Positions 17,785 through 25,667 of a DNA stretch of 64,000 nt are shown here, one piece after another. The DNA is from JAJRVM01 sp041752115 (GTDB lineage: Bacteria; Planctomycetota; Planctomycetia; Pirellulales; Pirellulaceae): contig JBGSHS010000373.1 of the NCBI GenBank assembly GCA_041752115.1, positions 1 through 64,000 on the forward strand, given 5' to 3'. Position 1 is the stretch's first letter; the number at the start of each line of letters is the position of its first letter. Position numbers and translations under genes: made by a program. The notes beneath the pieces are model-generated. The model was not told where the DNA came from. It saw only the letters and a program-made list of their open reading frames with translations, and ran no database searches.

Positions 17785-18840
17785 ATGCGTATGCAACTGA
17801 GCCGAAGGCGAGGTTTCACCATCGTGGAATTGCTGGTGGTTATCGCTGTCATCGGGATTCTCGTCGCGATCCTGTTGCCGGCTGTTCAGGCGGCTCGTGA
17901 GGCAGCTCGCCGAATGGACTGTACGAACCGGTTGAAGCAGCTCGGTCTGGCGAACCAGAACTACCACGACATCTTTCAGGCACTCCCTCCGGCCAAGTGT
18001 GGCACGCACGGGTCTGGGAACCTTATCGATGCGAACGAGTACACGATGAGCGGATTTGTGAGCCTGTTGCCGTACCTGGAGATGATGCCGCTGTTTGAAG
18101 ATGCCCGCAAGAACAATTTCGGCCCGGTACCGTGGTCGGATGTCAATAAAATCTGGACCGTGCGCATCCCCGATTTCATGTGCCCTTCGGATCGCGAGTT
18201 GAAAGGCTTGCCGTTTGGCAATCGGAACTACTCGTTCTGTGTCGGCACGTCTGTCTATCAGAACGAAAGCGAAGCGGGGCCGGACAATAACGGCTGCTAC
18301 AACAATATCGGTGATCCCATCTATCGCAAGCGGACCATAGCGTTCCGCGACATTCGCGACGGGCTGAGCAATACGATTGCCATCAGTGAACGACGAGTTG
18401 GCAGCCATGAAGACTGGAATGATATCGGCAATGTGGCGATCAATATCGTCGCGGCCAGCGGCGATACGTCGACCGATCCACAGGAATGGTATAACGCCTG
18501 CATGGCGACCGCCTCTCAATCCCAGGGGAAGAAATACAACGACACCGGGGTGATCACCTATGATCAAGGTGGAACGAGCGCCAAGCCGGGGCAGAGATGG
18601 GCTGACGGCCGTCCCTACTACTCGTGTTTCACGACGATCATTCCCCCCAACGGACCTTCCTGTTTGACGAACAACGGCGACTGGTATCGTGGTGTGTTCA
18701 CTGCCAGCAGCCGGCATCCGGGCATCGTGAACGTGCTGCTTGCCGACGGGTCTGCGCGCCCCATGGAGAACGCGGTTGACTTGACGGTCTGGCGGGCGCT
18801 CGGCACGCGAGCCGGAAAGGAACCGCTCGGCGATTTCTGA
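17785..18840 (+). CDS. DUF1559 prepilin-like secreted protein
   Basis: 351 residues. The leader (LSRRRGFTIVELLVVIAVIG) is a type II secretion/type IV pilin prepilin site: cleavage is expected after Gly and before Phe-Thr. A hydrophobic helix and AVQAAREAARRMDCTNRLKQL follow, the hallmark of DUF1559. The C-terminus has the H-x9-DG element (RHPGIVNVLLADGSARPM). Planctomycetes encode tens of these; they are thought to assemble at the cell surface, but the role of individual copies is unknown. GGGGAG supplies the ribosome site. No carboxypeptidase-like lipoprotein partner follows here, unlike the second copy at 47322-48308. Confidence 0.95.
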   Translation: MRMQLSRRRGFTIVELLVVIAVIGILVAILLPAVQAAREAARRMDCTNRLKQLGLANQNYHDIFQALPPAKCGTHGSGNLIDANEYTMSGFVSLLPYLEMMPLFEDARKNNFGPVPWSDVNKIWTVRIPDFMCPSDRELKGLPFGNRNYSFCVGTSVYQNESEAGPDNNGCYNNIGDPIYRKRTIAFRDIRDGLSNTIAISERRVGSHEDWNDIGNVAINIVAASGDTSTDPQEWYNACMATASQSQGKKYNDTGVITYDQGGTSAKPGQRWADGRPYYSCFTTIIPPNGPSCLTNNGDWYRGVFTASSRHPGIVNVLLADGSARPMENAVDLTVWRALGTRAGKEPLGDF

Positions 18841-18846
18841 CAGACG

Positions 18847-18869
18847 GCGTCACGCTGCTGCGGTGACGT
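18847..18869 (+). terminator. Stem-loop just after the DUF1559 stop
   Basis: A 7-bp stem (GCGTCAC against GTGACGT, one wobble pair) with a 9-base loop lies six bases after the stop codon. There is no T-run, so it could be a 3' stabilising hairpin rather than an intrinsic terminator. Confidence 0.25.
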
Positions 18870-19001
18870 AAGATTCGTCTGTCGTTACCAAGGCGGCGGC
18901 TTGGGGGCCTCTGCCTGTTGAGTTGGCTCGGCTCACCCCGGCATTGCATGCTGATCGGTTGGTCAGCTCCCCACTCGACTTCGCCACGGGAGACTCTCGC
19001 C

Positions 19002-20777
19002 GTGCGACGGTACTTGGCTGAGTGGCTGCTCTATGGTCTGCTTGCCATTGCGGGAACGTACCCGGTCATTACCGTCGTGGGGACGCATCTGCCTCTGGGC
19101 GTGGAACCGTCGCCGACCGTACCGCTGTTGAACTTGTGGACGATCTGGTGGAATGTCGATCGATTGGAGCACGGCTACCAGGGTTATTGGGACGCGCCGC
19201 TCTACTATCCGACACGCGGCGCCCTGGCGCTCACGGAACCGCAGTCGGTAATGGGTCCTTTGGCCTGGCCACTCTGGCAGTTCGCGCCGCGACCGGAGTT
19301 TGTGTACAACTGCCTGTTGCTCATCTTTCTGACTCTCAACGGGTGGGTCGGGTGTCGACTTCTCACGCAGTATCACATCGCGCGACCGGCGGCGCTGGCC
19401 GGCGGAGCGATGATCAGTCTGCTGCCGCTGATTCACTGGCAGCTGGGTGTTCTCCAGGCAGTCTCGGTATGGGGAGTTCTCTGGACTCTGCTCGCACTGG
19501 AGCGTCTTCGTCGCGCTGCTGGCCCGTGGACTGCCGTTCACGTTGCCGTGGCCTTCGTCTGCACCTATTCACTGTGCTGTTACTACGGTCTGTTCCTGGC
19601 ATTGTTATTGTCGATCAGCCTCCCGTTGATGTTCGGACGCCGTCTTCGGCAGCACCGGGTCTGGCTGTGGGGCTCGGTGGCCCTGGTGACTGCCGGCCTG
19701 CTGCTGACTCCCATTGTCACGTCGCAGGTGTCGGTCGCCCGACGCGAGGCAATCACGTTTCCTCGAACTTGGATCGACCGCCTGTCGGCGTGGCCTGAAG
19801 ATTACCTTCGAACTCCGGCGGCACAACGCATTGCACCGTCGCACCGGTCCGATCCGCAACGGAGTTATCCGTGGCCTCTCTCGCCCGGAACGCTCAAATA
19901 TGGTCTGGCGGCAATCGGAGTCGTCTTTGCGCTCCGTATGCGACGCCATCGACGACCGGCACTGCTGTGCCTCCTTCTGTCGGCAGCTGCGATGATGCTG
20001 TCCATGGGACCGCATCTGGCAGGTTGCGGTGCCGTACCGTATGAGACTCTGGTGCGAATCGTGCCAGGCCTCGCCCAGGCACGAAACCTCTATCGGTGTG
20101 CCATCTTTGTGCAGATTGCCGTCGTCATCCTGGCCACGTTCGGCGTGCACGGCCTGTACAGGCAACTTCGACGCGTAACGCCGACGAACCGGCGAGCGAA
20201 TGCGATCGCCATGCTGACGGTATTCATGCTCGGGGCCATCATGGCAGGCCAAACGTGGCCGCCGCGGCCTGCCATCTACGCGACAGAATCCGCAGTACGT
20301 TCCAGTCGCTGGGTGCACTGGTTGCGCCAACCTGAGCAGGCGCAGGTTCGACTCGCGTTTTTTCCACTCCCTTCGGGGCGTCAGGCCGCCGATCACATAC
20401 TGACGACCCAGTGGATGTATAGCCAGATCTGGCACGCCCGGCCGATGATCAACGGTTACACGACCTGGTTGCCTCGCGAGCTGGCTCGTGTCGATGCCGA
20501 GTTGCGGACATTTCCGAGCGCATCGGCCGTGACTGCGCTGCAACAGCTGGGCATCACGCACTGCGTGCTCTTCCGGGACGAGCGGATCATCACGAACGCA
20601 TTGGCTGCGGGGGGAATGCGTCACGTGCTGGACGATGCAGCGGCCAACGTCCAGATCTGGGAACTGCCGGCCGCGCCGCGGTCACCCGAAATCATCGAAC
20701 GCGATGCCGGGGTACGCCCTGCCAAGGGCGAAATCCCTGATGACGAAGGTAATGACGGATTTCCCAGTGCCGACTAA
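19002..20777 (+). CDS. Polytopic membrane protein, GT-C glycosyltransferase-like
   Basis: About 591 residues from the GTG at 19002 (RRYLAEWLLYGLLAIAGTYP). TTG at 18918 and ATG at 18948 are alternative starts with poorer ribosome sites. Roughly ten membrane helices are visible, including FVYNCLLLIFLTLNGWVGC, ALAGGAMISLLPLIHW, GSVALVTAGLLLTPIV and RCAIFVQIAVVILATFGV. A soluble C-terminal part follows from about residue 440. The N-terminal acidic loop after helix 1 and the overall architecture recall GT-C lipid-sugar-dependent glycosyltransferases or YfhO-like proteins; I see no diagnostic catalytic pair, so this is tentative. It is probably a separate unit from the DUF1559 gene upstream. Confidence 0.7.
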   Translation: MRRYLAEWLLYGLLAIAGTYPVITVVGTHLPLGVEPSPTVPLLNLWTIWWNVDRLEHGYQGYWDAPLYYPTRGALALTEPQSVMGPLAWPLWQFAPRPEFVYNCLLLIFLTLNGWVGCRLLTQYHIARPAALAGGAMISLLPLIHWQLGVLQAVSVWGVLWTLLALERLRRAAGPWTAVHVAVAFVCTYSLCCYYGLFLALLLSISLPLMFGRRLRQHRVWLWGSVALVTAGLLLTPIVTSQVSVARREAITFPRTWIDRLSAWPEDYLRTPAAQRIAPSHRSDPQRSYPWPLSPGTLKYGLAAIGVVFALRMRRHRRPALLCLLLSAAAMMLSMGPHLAGCGAVPYETLVRIVPGLAQARNLYRCAIFVQIAVVILATFGVHGLYRQLRRVTPTNRRANAIAMLTVFMLGAIMAGQTWPPRPAIYATESAVRSSRWVHWLRQPEQAQVRLAFFPLPSGRQAADHILTTQWMYSQIWHARPMINGYTTWLPRELARVDAELRTFPSASAVTALQQLGITHCVLFRDERIITNALAAGGMRHVLDDAAANVQIWELPAAPRSPEIIERDAGVRPAKGEIPDDEGNDGFPSAD

Positions 20778-20900
20778 ACTGCCAAGAGAACTCGACGCAA
20801 TCCGCTTGGGGCTCGATGGTTCGCTACTCGGTCTTCGTTCGTCATTGGGTACTTCGCCACTCGTCATTCTCGGCAGATGTGGCCATCCCCGTAGACTCAT

Positions 20901-22595
20901 TCAATCGCCTTTGCGCAACAGCTCGAAATACTCCCGAGTCTGCTCACGTTCTCGTTTGGGAAGGGTCTGCTGGTTGATGGGATCCGGATCAGCGCTCATG
21001 GAACTGGCAATCTCCGTCTTGATTTCCTCGAGTGATTTGCCCGCGATGTTGGGGCCGGCCGCATCTCCCACGCGAATCGCCTCACCCTGACGCGGATCGC
21101 CACTGACGCGAGTTCGATATCCGCCCGTTTCCGTCTCTCTTTCCGGTCGCTCCCCCATCCCTCGGCCCGGTCCCATGCCACGACCTGGCTTTTCACTGAA
21201 CATGTCGCCTTCCATTCCATAACCGTTGCCCTGGCATTCCGCGCAGCCATCGCCCTTGCATTTGCTGCAATTCATGGCGCTCTTGGCGTCGGCAATCTCG
21301 TTCATCATCTGGTCCAGCGTCTGGAGGTTTTCGAGTGACTGTTGCATCTGTTGGAGATCCTGCGCGAGTTGCTGCAGTTGCTGCGCAGCTTGCTTGCCGT
21401 CACCGGCCTTCAGGCAGTTGGAGCACTCCTTCATCTGATTGGCCAACTGTTGGAGCTGCTGTAGTTGCGGACTCTGACTGTCGAGCGCTTCGAGCTGCTT
21501 CTGCACCTGATCCAGCTGATTCTGCAACTGACCCGCTTCGGCCAGCTTCCCGTCCTTCTTGAGCTGAGCAATCTGATCCTGCAGTTCACGCTCCTTCTGA
21601 GCCAGCTCCTGCCGAGCTCCCAGCATCTTCTCGAGTTCTTTCCCTAACGCCTCCAGTTGCTTGGCAAGTTGATCTTTCTCGTCAGCGGAGAGTTGTTCGC
21701 TCGCGAGCTGGTCACTCAGCTTCTTCAGCTCCTGCATGGCCTTTTCCATGTCCCCTTCTTGCAGGGCTTTGGATATGCGTTCGGCCGGCCCCTGCTGACT
21801 GGTCTGCAGCTGCTTCAGCATATCTCGTGTCTTGGCCGCGCTGTCGATATCGTCGCGTCGCTTCTCCAGTTCCTCAGTCAGGTTATTGAGCTTGACCAGC
21901 GCCTTTTTGCGATCGGTTTCTTTCTTGGACAGCTCATCAAGCCCTTTCTCCATACGAGTGATCAGACCGTCCGCCTCCTTCAGACCAACCGCCTCCAGCT
22001 TCTTCTTCTGCTCCGCCAGCCGTTTTCTGAGTTCAGCCAGCGACTTCTTCACCTGCTCTTGGTTGGCGGCAGTCGCCGTGTCGGCCGAGGCGGTGTTGTC
22101 GCGGACCACGTCTTTGATCAGGAATGCCACCAGGAATACCACGACCGCCGTGACCACGGGCAATAGGGGGTGCCAGCCGAACTGGGTTCGAAAGTGCTCC
22201 CGGACATCGATGCGTTCGACGCGTCGTGAAGCGTCATCCAACAAGGCCTGCCCCGCTTCAGTCGACAGCTCGTCTGATGACAAGGTAATCACGCTCGATA
22301 CACGCTCCTTGAGCCCATACCGCAGATCAAGCTCGATCGCCGCGTCCAGAACGCCTTTGCGGCCCAGCCAAGTCCGAAGAAATCCGGCCGCAACACCGAT
22401 CGCCAGAGCCCCGACGATCCAGGAAATCGCCCACGCCCGCCCGTTGGTCAGCCCCACAGGCCAGATCTTCGGCACCACAATGGCCACCAGCGCGACCAGC
22501 AGAGCCGCAAACGTGAACCAAGTGATGGAATGCACAAGCCGATTCCACAAGAGACGACGATGCGCTCGGCGAACCTGTTGCCGGATGACGTCCAT
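20901..22595 (-). CDS. Coiled-coil membrane protein with DnaJ-like zinc knuckle
   Basis: 564 residues. Two N-terminal helices (LVHSITWFTFAALLVALVAIV and AWAISWIVGALAIGVAAGFL) are followed by a soluble segment (DAAIELDLRYGLKERVSS). A third helix (LPVVTAVVVFLVAFLI) leads to about 280 residues of charged coiled coil (Glu/Lys/Gln/Leu heptads). Near residue 445 comes CSKCKGDGCAECQGNGYG, a single CxxCxGxG-type pair as in DnaJ zinc fingers, then a Gly/Met-rich stretch and a conserved-looking acidic tail. It resembles planctomycete proteins encoded near MoxR, DUF58 and vWA genes, but none of those is in this window. Function unknown; a membrane-tethered assembly or chaperone-like role is inference. 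Confidence 0.75.
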   Translation of the reverse strand: MDVIRQQVRRAHRRLLWNRLVHSITWFTFAALLVALVAIVVPKIWPVGLTNGRAWAISWIVGALAIGVAAGFLRTWLGRKGVLDAAIELDLRYGLKERVSSVITLSSDELSTEAGQALLDDASRRVERIDVREHFRTQFGWHPLLPVVTAVVVFLVAFLIKDVVRDNTASADTATAANQEQVKKSLAELRKRLAEQKKKLEAVGLKEADGLITRMEKGLDELSKKETDRKKALVKLNNLTEELEKRRDDIDSAAKTRDMLKQLQTSQQGPAERISKALQEGDMEKAMQELKKLSDQLASEQLSADEKDQLAKQLEALGKELEKMLGARQELAQKERELQDQIAQLKKDGKLAEAGQLQNQLDQVQKQLEALDSQSPQLQQLQQLANQMKECSNCLKAGDGKQAAQQLQQLAQDLQQMQQSLENLQTLDQMMNEIADAKSAMNCSKCKGDGCAECQGNGYGMEGDMFSEKPGRGMGPGRGMGERPERETETGGYRTRVSGDPRQGEAIRVGDAAGPNIAGKSLEEIKTEIASSMSADPDPINQQTLPKREREQTREYFELLRKGD

Positions 22596-23164
22596 ATCCT
22601 ACTCCTCACACGACTCGTCACGAAGCGACCGTCCCCGACTACCAGCCTGATACGTAACAGCCTGACACGAACGGTCGACCACCCCTTTTGCCGGTTCGCC
22701 CTTGTCTGCCTCCCAGCGATCACCACTTGCGGACCACTCGTCCAACGAAAGCGGCCGATTTGCTGTGGCAAGCCGCCCGCACAGGCGACGCACGAGTTCC
22801 CCCCTCAGCGACGCGTTAGGCTGCCTGGAAACGGTGAACCGGTGTTGTCCAGTAGATCACTCAGTATTATAGGAAAGCGCTTACGAGCACGCTAAGAAAT
22901 CTGCCAAAATCTCCCGCTTCCGCCCGCCTTGGTCTGTCGACGCCTCATCGCTCTCCTCAGAACCGGAGGGCGGTGTCCCTCAAACATGCCTCTCCCAGAC
23001 CCGGGCCGTGTGAAGTCAGCCCCTGCGGCAAGGGGAGCAACTGTCTATGATGAAATGGGTGCCCGCAGATTCTGGGCTGTCATTCGACGTGGAGTTCCGG
23101 ACCATGACCTTCTCTGCCGGCAGGAGTGAAGCGAAGGTAGAAAACGGGCAAACCGGGTGATTTC
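22596..23164. other. Intergenic region, 569 bases, no gene seen
   Basis: This divergent gap holds short open frames only, none with a ribosome site or recognisable motif. I see no structured element or promoter that stands out. Confidence 0.4.
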
Positions 23165-23590
23165 ATGAGCAGTTCGAATTTGGCTGACCCGCAACAGCGA
23201 CCAAACGCTGATATCGTCATTTACGACGGCCGTTGCCGATTCTGTACCGGTCAGGTCGAACGACTCGCTCGGTGGGACCAGCGCAATCGCCTGGCGTTCC
23301 TTTCACTCCACGACGGACGGGTGGCTCAGTTGTGTCCCGATCTGTCGCACGAGCAACTGATGCAACAGATGTATGTTGTGACCCCCACCGGCAAGCGGTA
23401 TGGTGGCGCGAGGGCCGTCCGCTATCTGAGCAGGCGACTGCCGCGCCTGTGGTTGGCGGCGCTACTGCTGCATCTCCCCGGATCGCTGCCCCTGTGGCAG
23501 TGGGTGTACCTGATCGTGGCCAAACGACGTTACCGGTTGAGCCACCCGGACACCTGCCCGGATGGCAGCTGTGATGTGCATCGGCGATAG
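23165..23590 (+). CDS. DCC-family thiol-disulfide oxidoreductase (DUF393)
   Basis: 141 residues with the family signature DIVIYDGRCRFCTGQVERL at about residues 16-34, including the Cys-x-x-Cys pair at 24/27. The middle (FLSLHDGRVAQLCPDLSHEQLMQQMYVVTPTGKRYGGARAV) and the hydrophobic LWLAALLLHLPGSLPLWQWVY fit DUF393, a thioredoxin-fold group. The DGSCDVH tail adds another cysteine. The start is supported by GGGTGA. It is probably cytoplasmic or membrane-peripheral; partners are unknown. Confidence 0.9.
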   Translation: MSSSNLADPQQRPNADIVIYDGRCRFCTGQVERLARWDQRNRLAFLSLHDGRVAQLCPDLSHEQLMQQMYVVTPTGKRYGGARAVRYLSRRLPRLWLAALLLHLPGSLPLWQWVYLIVAKRRYRLSHPDTCPDGSCDVHRR

Positions 23591-23821
23591 CGGCGGGAGT
23601 TTCGGCGTGGGAACTTGGTCGGCCGCGTCATCGTTTGCTGTTTGCGTCATTGTCAGAAGGCTTCGCTGACGGGCCAACAGTCCATTCGCACTGGTCTTCG
23701 TTCTGATCTCACTTGCGGCGGGTGCGAGATTCCTGTTGACGCGGAACCTCGCCTGACGATATGAGTATCCTCATGTCCAGCTCACCGTGTCGTCCAGTCA
23801 GCCTGACGAGGTGGTTACAAG

Positions 23822-24133
23822 ATGTTTCAGCGATCATCCAACTCCGGTTTCCTCCGTTTTGACGCTGCCCATTTGTCACACACCGGGCTGAAAGTGGTGC
23901 GTCAGGAGAACTATCGCACCTGGGAGATGACGCTGGAGCATTGTACGCACGGCATGACCGTACGCCGCCATCGTTACAACATCAAGATCACCGACACCGA
24001 AGCGGCACGCGAGGAGTACCTGGCCGGCTTTTCCAGTCAGACGACGGCCCTACAGGCCGCGCGGCGCCGCATCGACTTCATTCTGGATATCCGCGATCCA
24101 CGCACTCCACGCCGACGCCGCCAGAGCAGTTGA
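23822..24133 (+). CDS. Hypothetical protein, 103 aa
   Basis: Basic, no signal peptide or membrane segment. It starts at an ATG with GAGGTGG seven bases upstream. The body (GLKVVRQENYRTWEMTLEHCTHGMTVRRHRYNIKITDTE) has a beta-strand-rich look and the end is Arg-rich (RTPRRRRQSS). I recognise no family. The good ribosome site and protein-like composition favour a real gene. It converges on the small His-rich membrane protein, with 17 bases between the stops. Confidence 0.5.
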   Translation: MFQRSSNSGFLRFDAAHLSHTGLKVVRQENYRTWEMTLEHCTHGMTVRRHRYNIKITDTEAAREEYLAGFSSQTTALQAARRRIDFILDIRDPRTPRRRRQSS

Positions 24134-24150
24134 AGAGGCACGCGATGTGC

Positions 24151-24366
24151 TTACTCGGCGGCGGCATCTGCGGGCACCGGATTCTGCATGCCCCCTCCCG
24201 GTTCGACCGATTCGTCCAGCGAAAGCACATAGACGACCATCGCCACCAACATCAGAACCACCCCGCACACCATGACAAAATGATGCTGGCGAAATCGTCG
24301 CCGTGGGGCCGAGTGCCCTTTCTGGTGCTCGTGGTGATGACCGTGGTTCTTGTCGTGTTGGTTCAT
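24151..24366 (-). CDS. Small His-rich membrane protein
   Basis: 71 residues. The N-terminus is very rich in His and Lys (MNQHDKNHGHHHEHQKGH), then Arg-rich (RRRFRQHH), then one membrane helix (FVMVCGVVLMLVAMVVYVLSL), then an acidic, Gly/Pro-containing tail. The His cluster suggests metal binding on the cytoplasmic face (inference). AGGAT precedes the start. It resembles small His-rich membrane proteins that sit near metal-resistance genes, but no metal transporter is adjacent here. Confidence 0.62.
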   Translation of the reverse strand: MNQHDKNHGHHHEHQKGHSAPRRRFRQHHFVMVCGVVLMLVAMVVYVLSLDESVEPGGGMQNPVPADAAAE

Positions 24367-24508
24367 GCAGTCATCCTGTTCTCAAGTGTCAGAGGAATCG
24401 AGCAGGGGCCGGGTGCCCAAGTGAGTTTCGCTACATTCTGTCCACCGTTCGGCGATCTGGCAAGGTTACGGGCCCCCGAATGGCACGCCGAACTGGAGCT
24501 CCAGCGGA

Positions 24509-25198
24509 TTAGAAAGGAATGTGCAGTGCTTGGCAGAGAAACCGCATGAAAGCACGGCCGGTGGTAAAAGACTCCGTGACGGTATCCAGGAATCGCTCGC
24601 TCAGTACATCTCGCTGCGGCAAATCACGCCAGATCACGAAATCGGTTCGTTTCAGGTCCTCGATCAACGGGTGGTCGGCGGGACAGTCGCGTGGCGGTTT
24701 CTTCAAGGTCTCCCCGGCAAGCACGAACTGCATCTGCTGGAACTTCTTCCCTCGGAGTGCCCGCTTCCAGGCTTCTGGCCGGTCCAGAATCGCTTCGCGG
24801 ATCTGCTGCAGGCAGTCACGATCCGGCTTCCAGACCCCCAGAGCCAGAAAGCACTCACCGGGCGCAATGTGAACGTAGTATCCTGGAGCGTGCACGTCCC
24901 GGCCAAGTTCATGGCGGAACTGGATTCCCACGTTCGTCTTATAAGGCGTCTTGTCCTTGGCAAACCGGGTATCCCGGTAGACACGCATCATGGAACCGCC
25001 AACGCGCTGAGCGCTGGCCACGAAGAACGGCGAGATCTTCCGCAGGCGGGGTGCGAACTGACGGATGAAATCGAGCGACGGCTCCAAGACCTCTCGTTCA
25101 TAGCGTTCTTTGTTGGCCTGAAACCACGGCCGATGGTTGTTGTCCTGGAGATCTTCCAGGAACTGCAGCAAGGAAGTCTCGAAATGTCGCGCGGCCAT
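24509..25198 (-). CDS. DUF2461 (TIGR02453) family protein
   Basis: About 229 residues from the ATG at 25198 (MAARHFETSLLQFLEDLQDNN), preceded by GAGGA; the frame is open upstream but without support. Family marks are LEDLQDNNHRPWFQANKERYE, RVYRDTRFAKDKTPYKTNVG, GYYVHIAPGECFLALGVW and, near the end, DFVIWRDLP. It is cytoplasmic, widespread in bacteria and fungi, and of unknown biochemical role. It is transcribed away from the glycosidase gene at 25668. Confidence 0.9.
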   Translation of the reverse strand: MAARHFETSLLQFLEDLQDNNHRPWFQANKERYEREVLEPSLDFIRQFAPRLRKISPFFVASAQRVGGSMMRVYRDTRFAKDKTPYKTNVGIQFRHELGRDVHAPGYYVHIAPGECFLALGVWKPDRDCLQQIREAILDRPEAWKRALRGKKFQQMQFVLAGETLKKPPRDCPADHPLIEDLKRTDFVIWRDLPQRDVLSERFLDTVTESFTTGRAFMRFLCQALHIPF

Positions 25199-25667
25199 AG
25201 CCCACAGGTCCTCGCAATTGCCCCGGGAGTTAGCAGCACGCCATTTTCGGGCAGTCACGTCCGCCTGTCAACGGAATCCGACGTGACATCTTCGGCGGTG
25301 CGCAAATGAGACCGGAGCTTCGTCGAAGCTCAATCTTGGGGTTGGGCGACACAGCTGTGCCAGTGCTTGTCCTGAGATTGCAGTACCAGACGGCTCGGGC
25401 GTAGCCAGTGCCACCCCGATATGTGGCTTTGACAAAGCACTGGTACACTTCCGCCCGGTAAGCAGGCACAATAGACAGGCTGGCAGAGTGGATGCTGGGA
25501 ATCGCGGGAATAGTAATTCCGTGGTTGCAGATACCTTCGCCAGACGGCGGGCGATTTCCCACGCTCTGCGCGAGCGTGGCTACAAGAGAATCGCCGAAGT
25601 TCTTCTTCCCCTCATGCCTTAGGAAGCGGACAATCAAACTGGGTGAGACTTCCGATCGAGGAGCACA
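25199..25667. other. Intergenic region carrying a REP-like repeat
   Basis: A 469-base divergent gap. It holds copy 1 of a two-hairpin repeat (25538-25590) and, just before the next gene, GAGGAG as its ribosome site. No gene is seen. Confidence 0.5.
25538..25590 (-). repeat. REP-like two-hairpin intergenic repeat, copy 1
   Basis: 53 bases containing CGCC-AGA-CGGCG and a perfect 8-bp stem CCACGCTC/GAGCGTGG with a 5-base loop, ending in CTACAAGAGAA. Its reverse complement matches 59508-59560 at 50 of 53 positions. It lies in an intergenic space. Confidence 0.75.

Noticed and set aside
17419..18717. Minus-strand frame of 432 codons opposite the DUF1559 gene
   Set aside because: Composition is Arg/Val/Pro-rich with no motif; it mirrors a clearly real gene.
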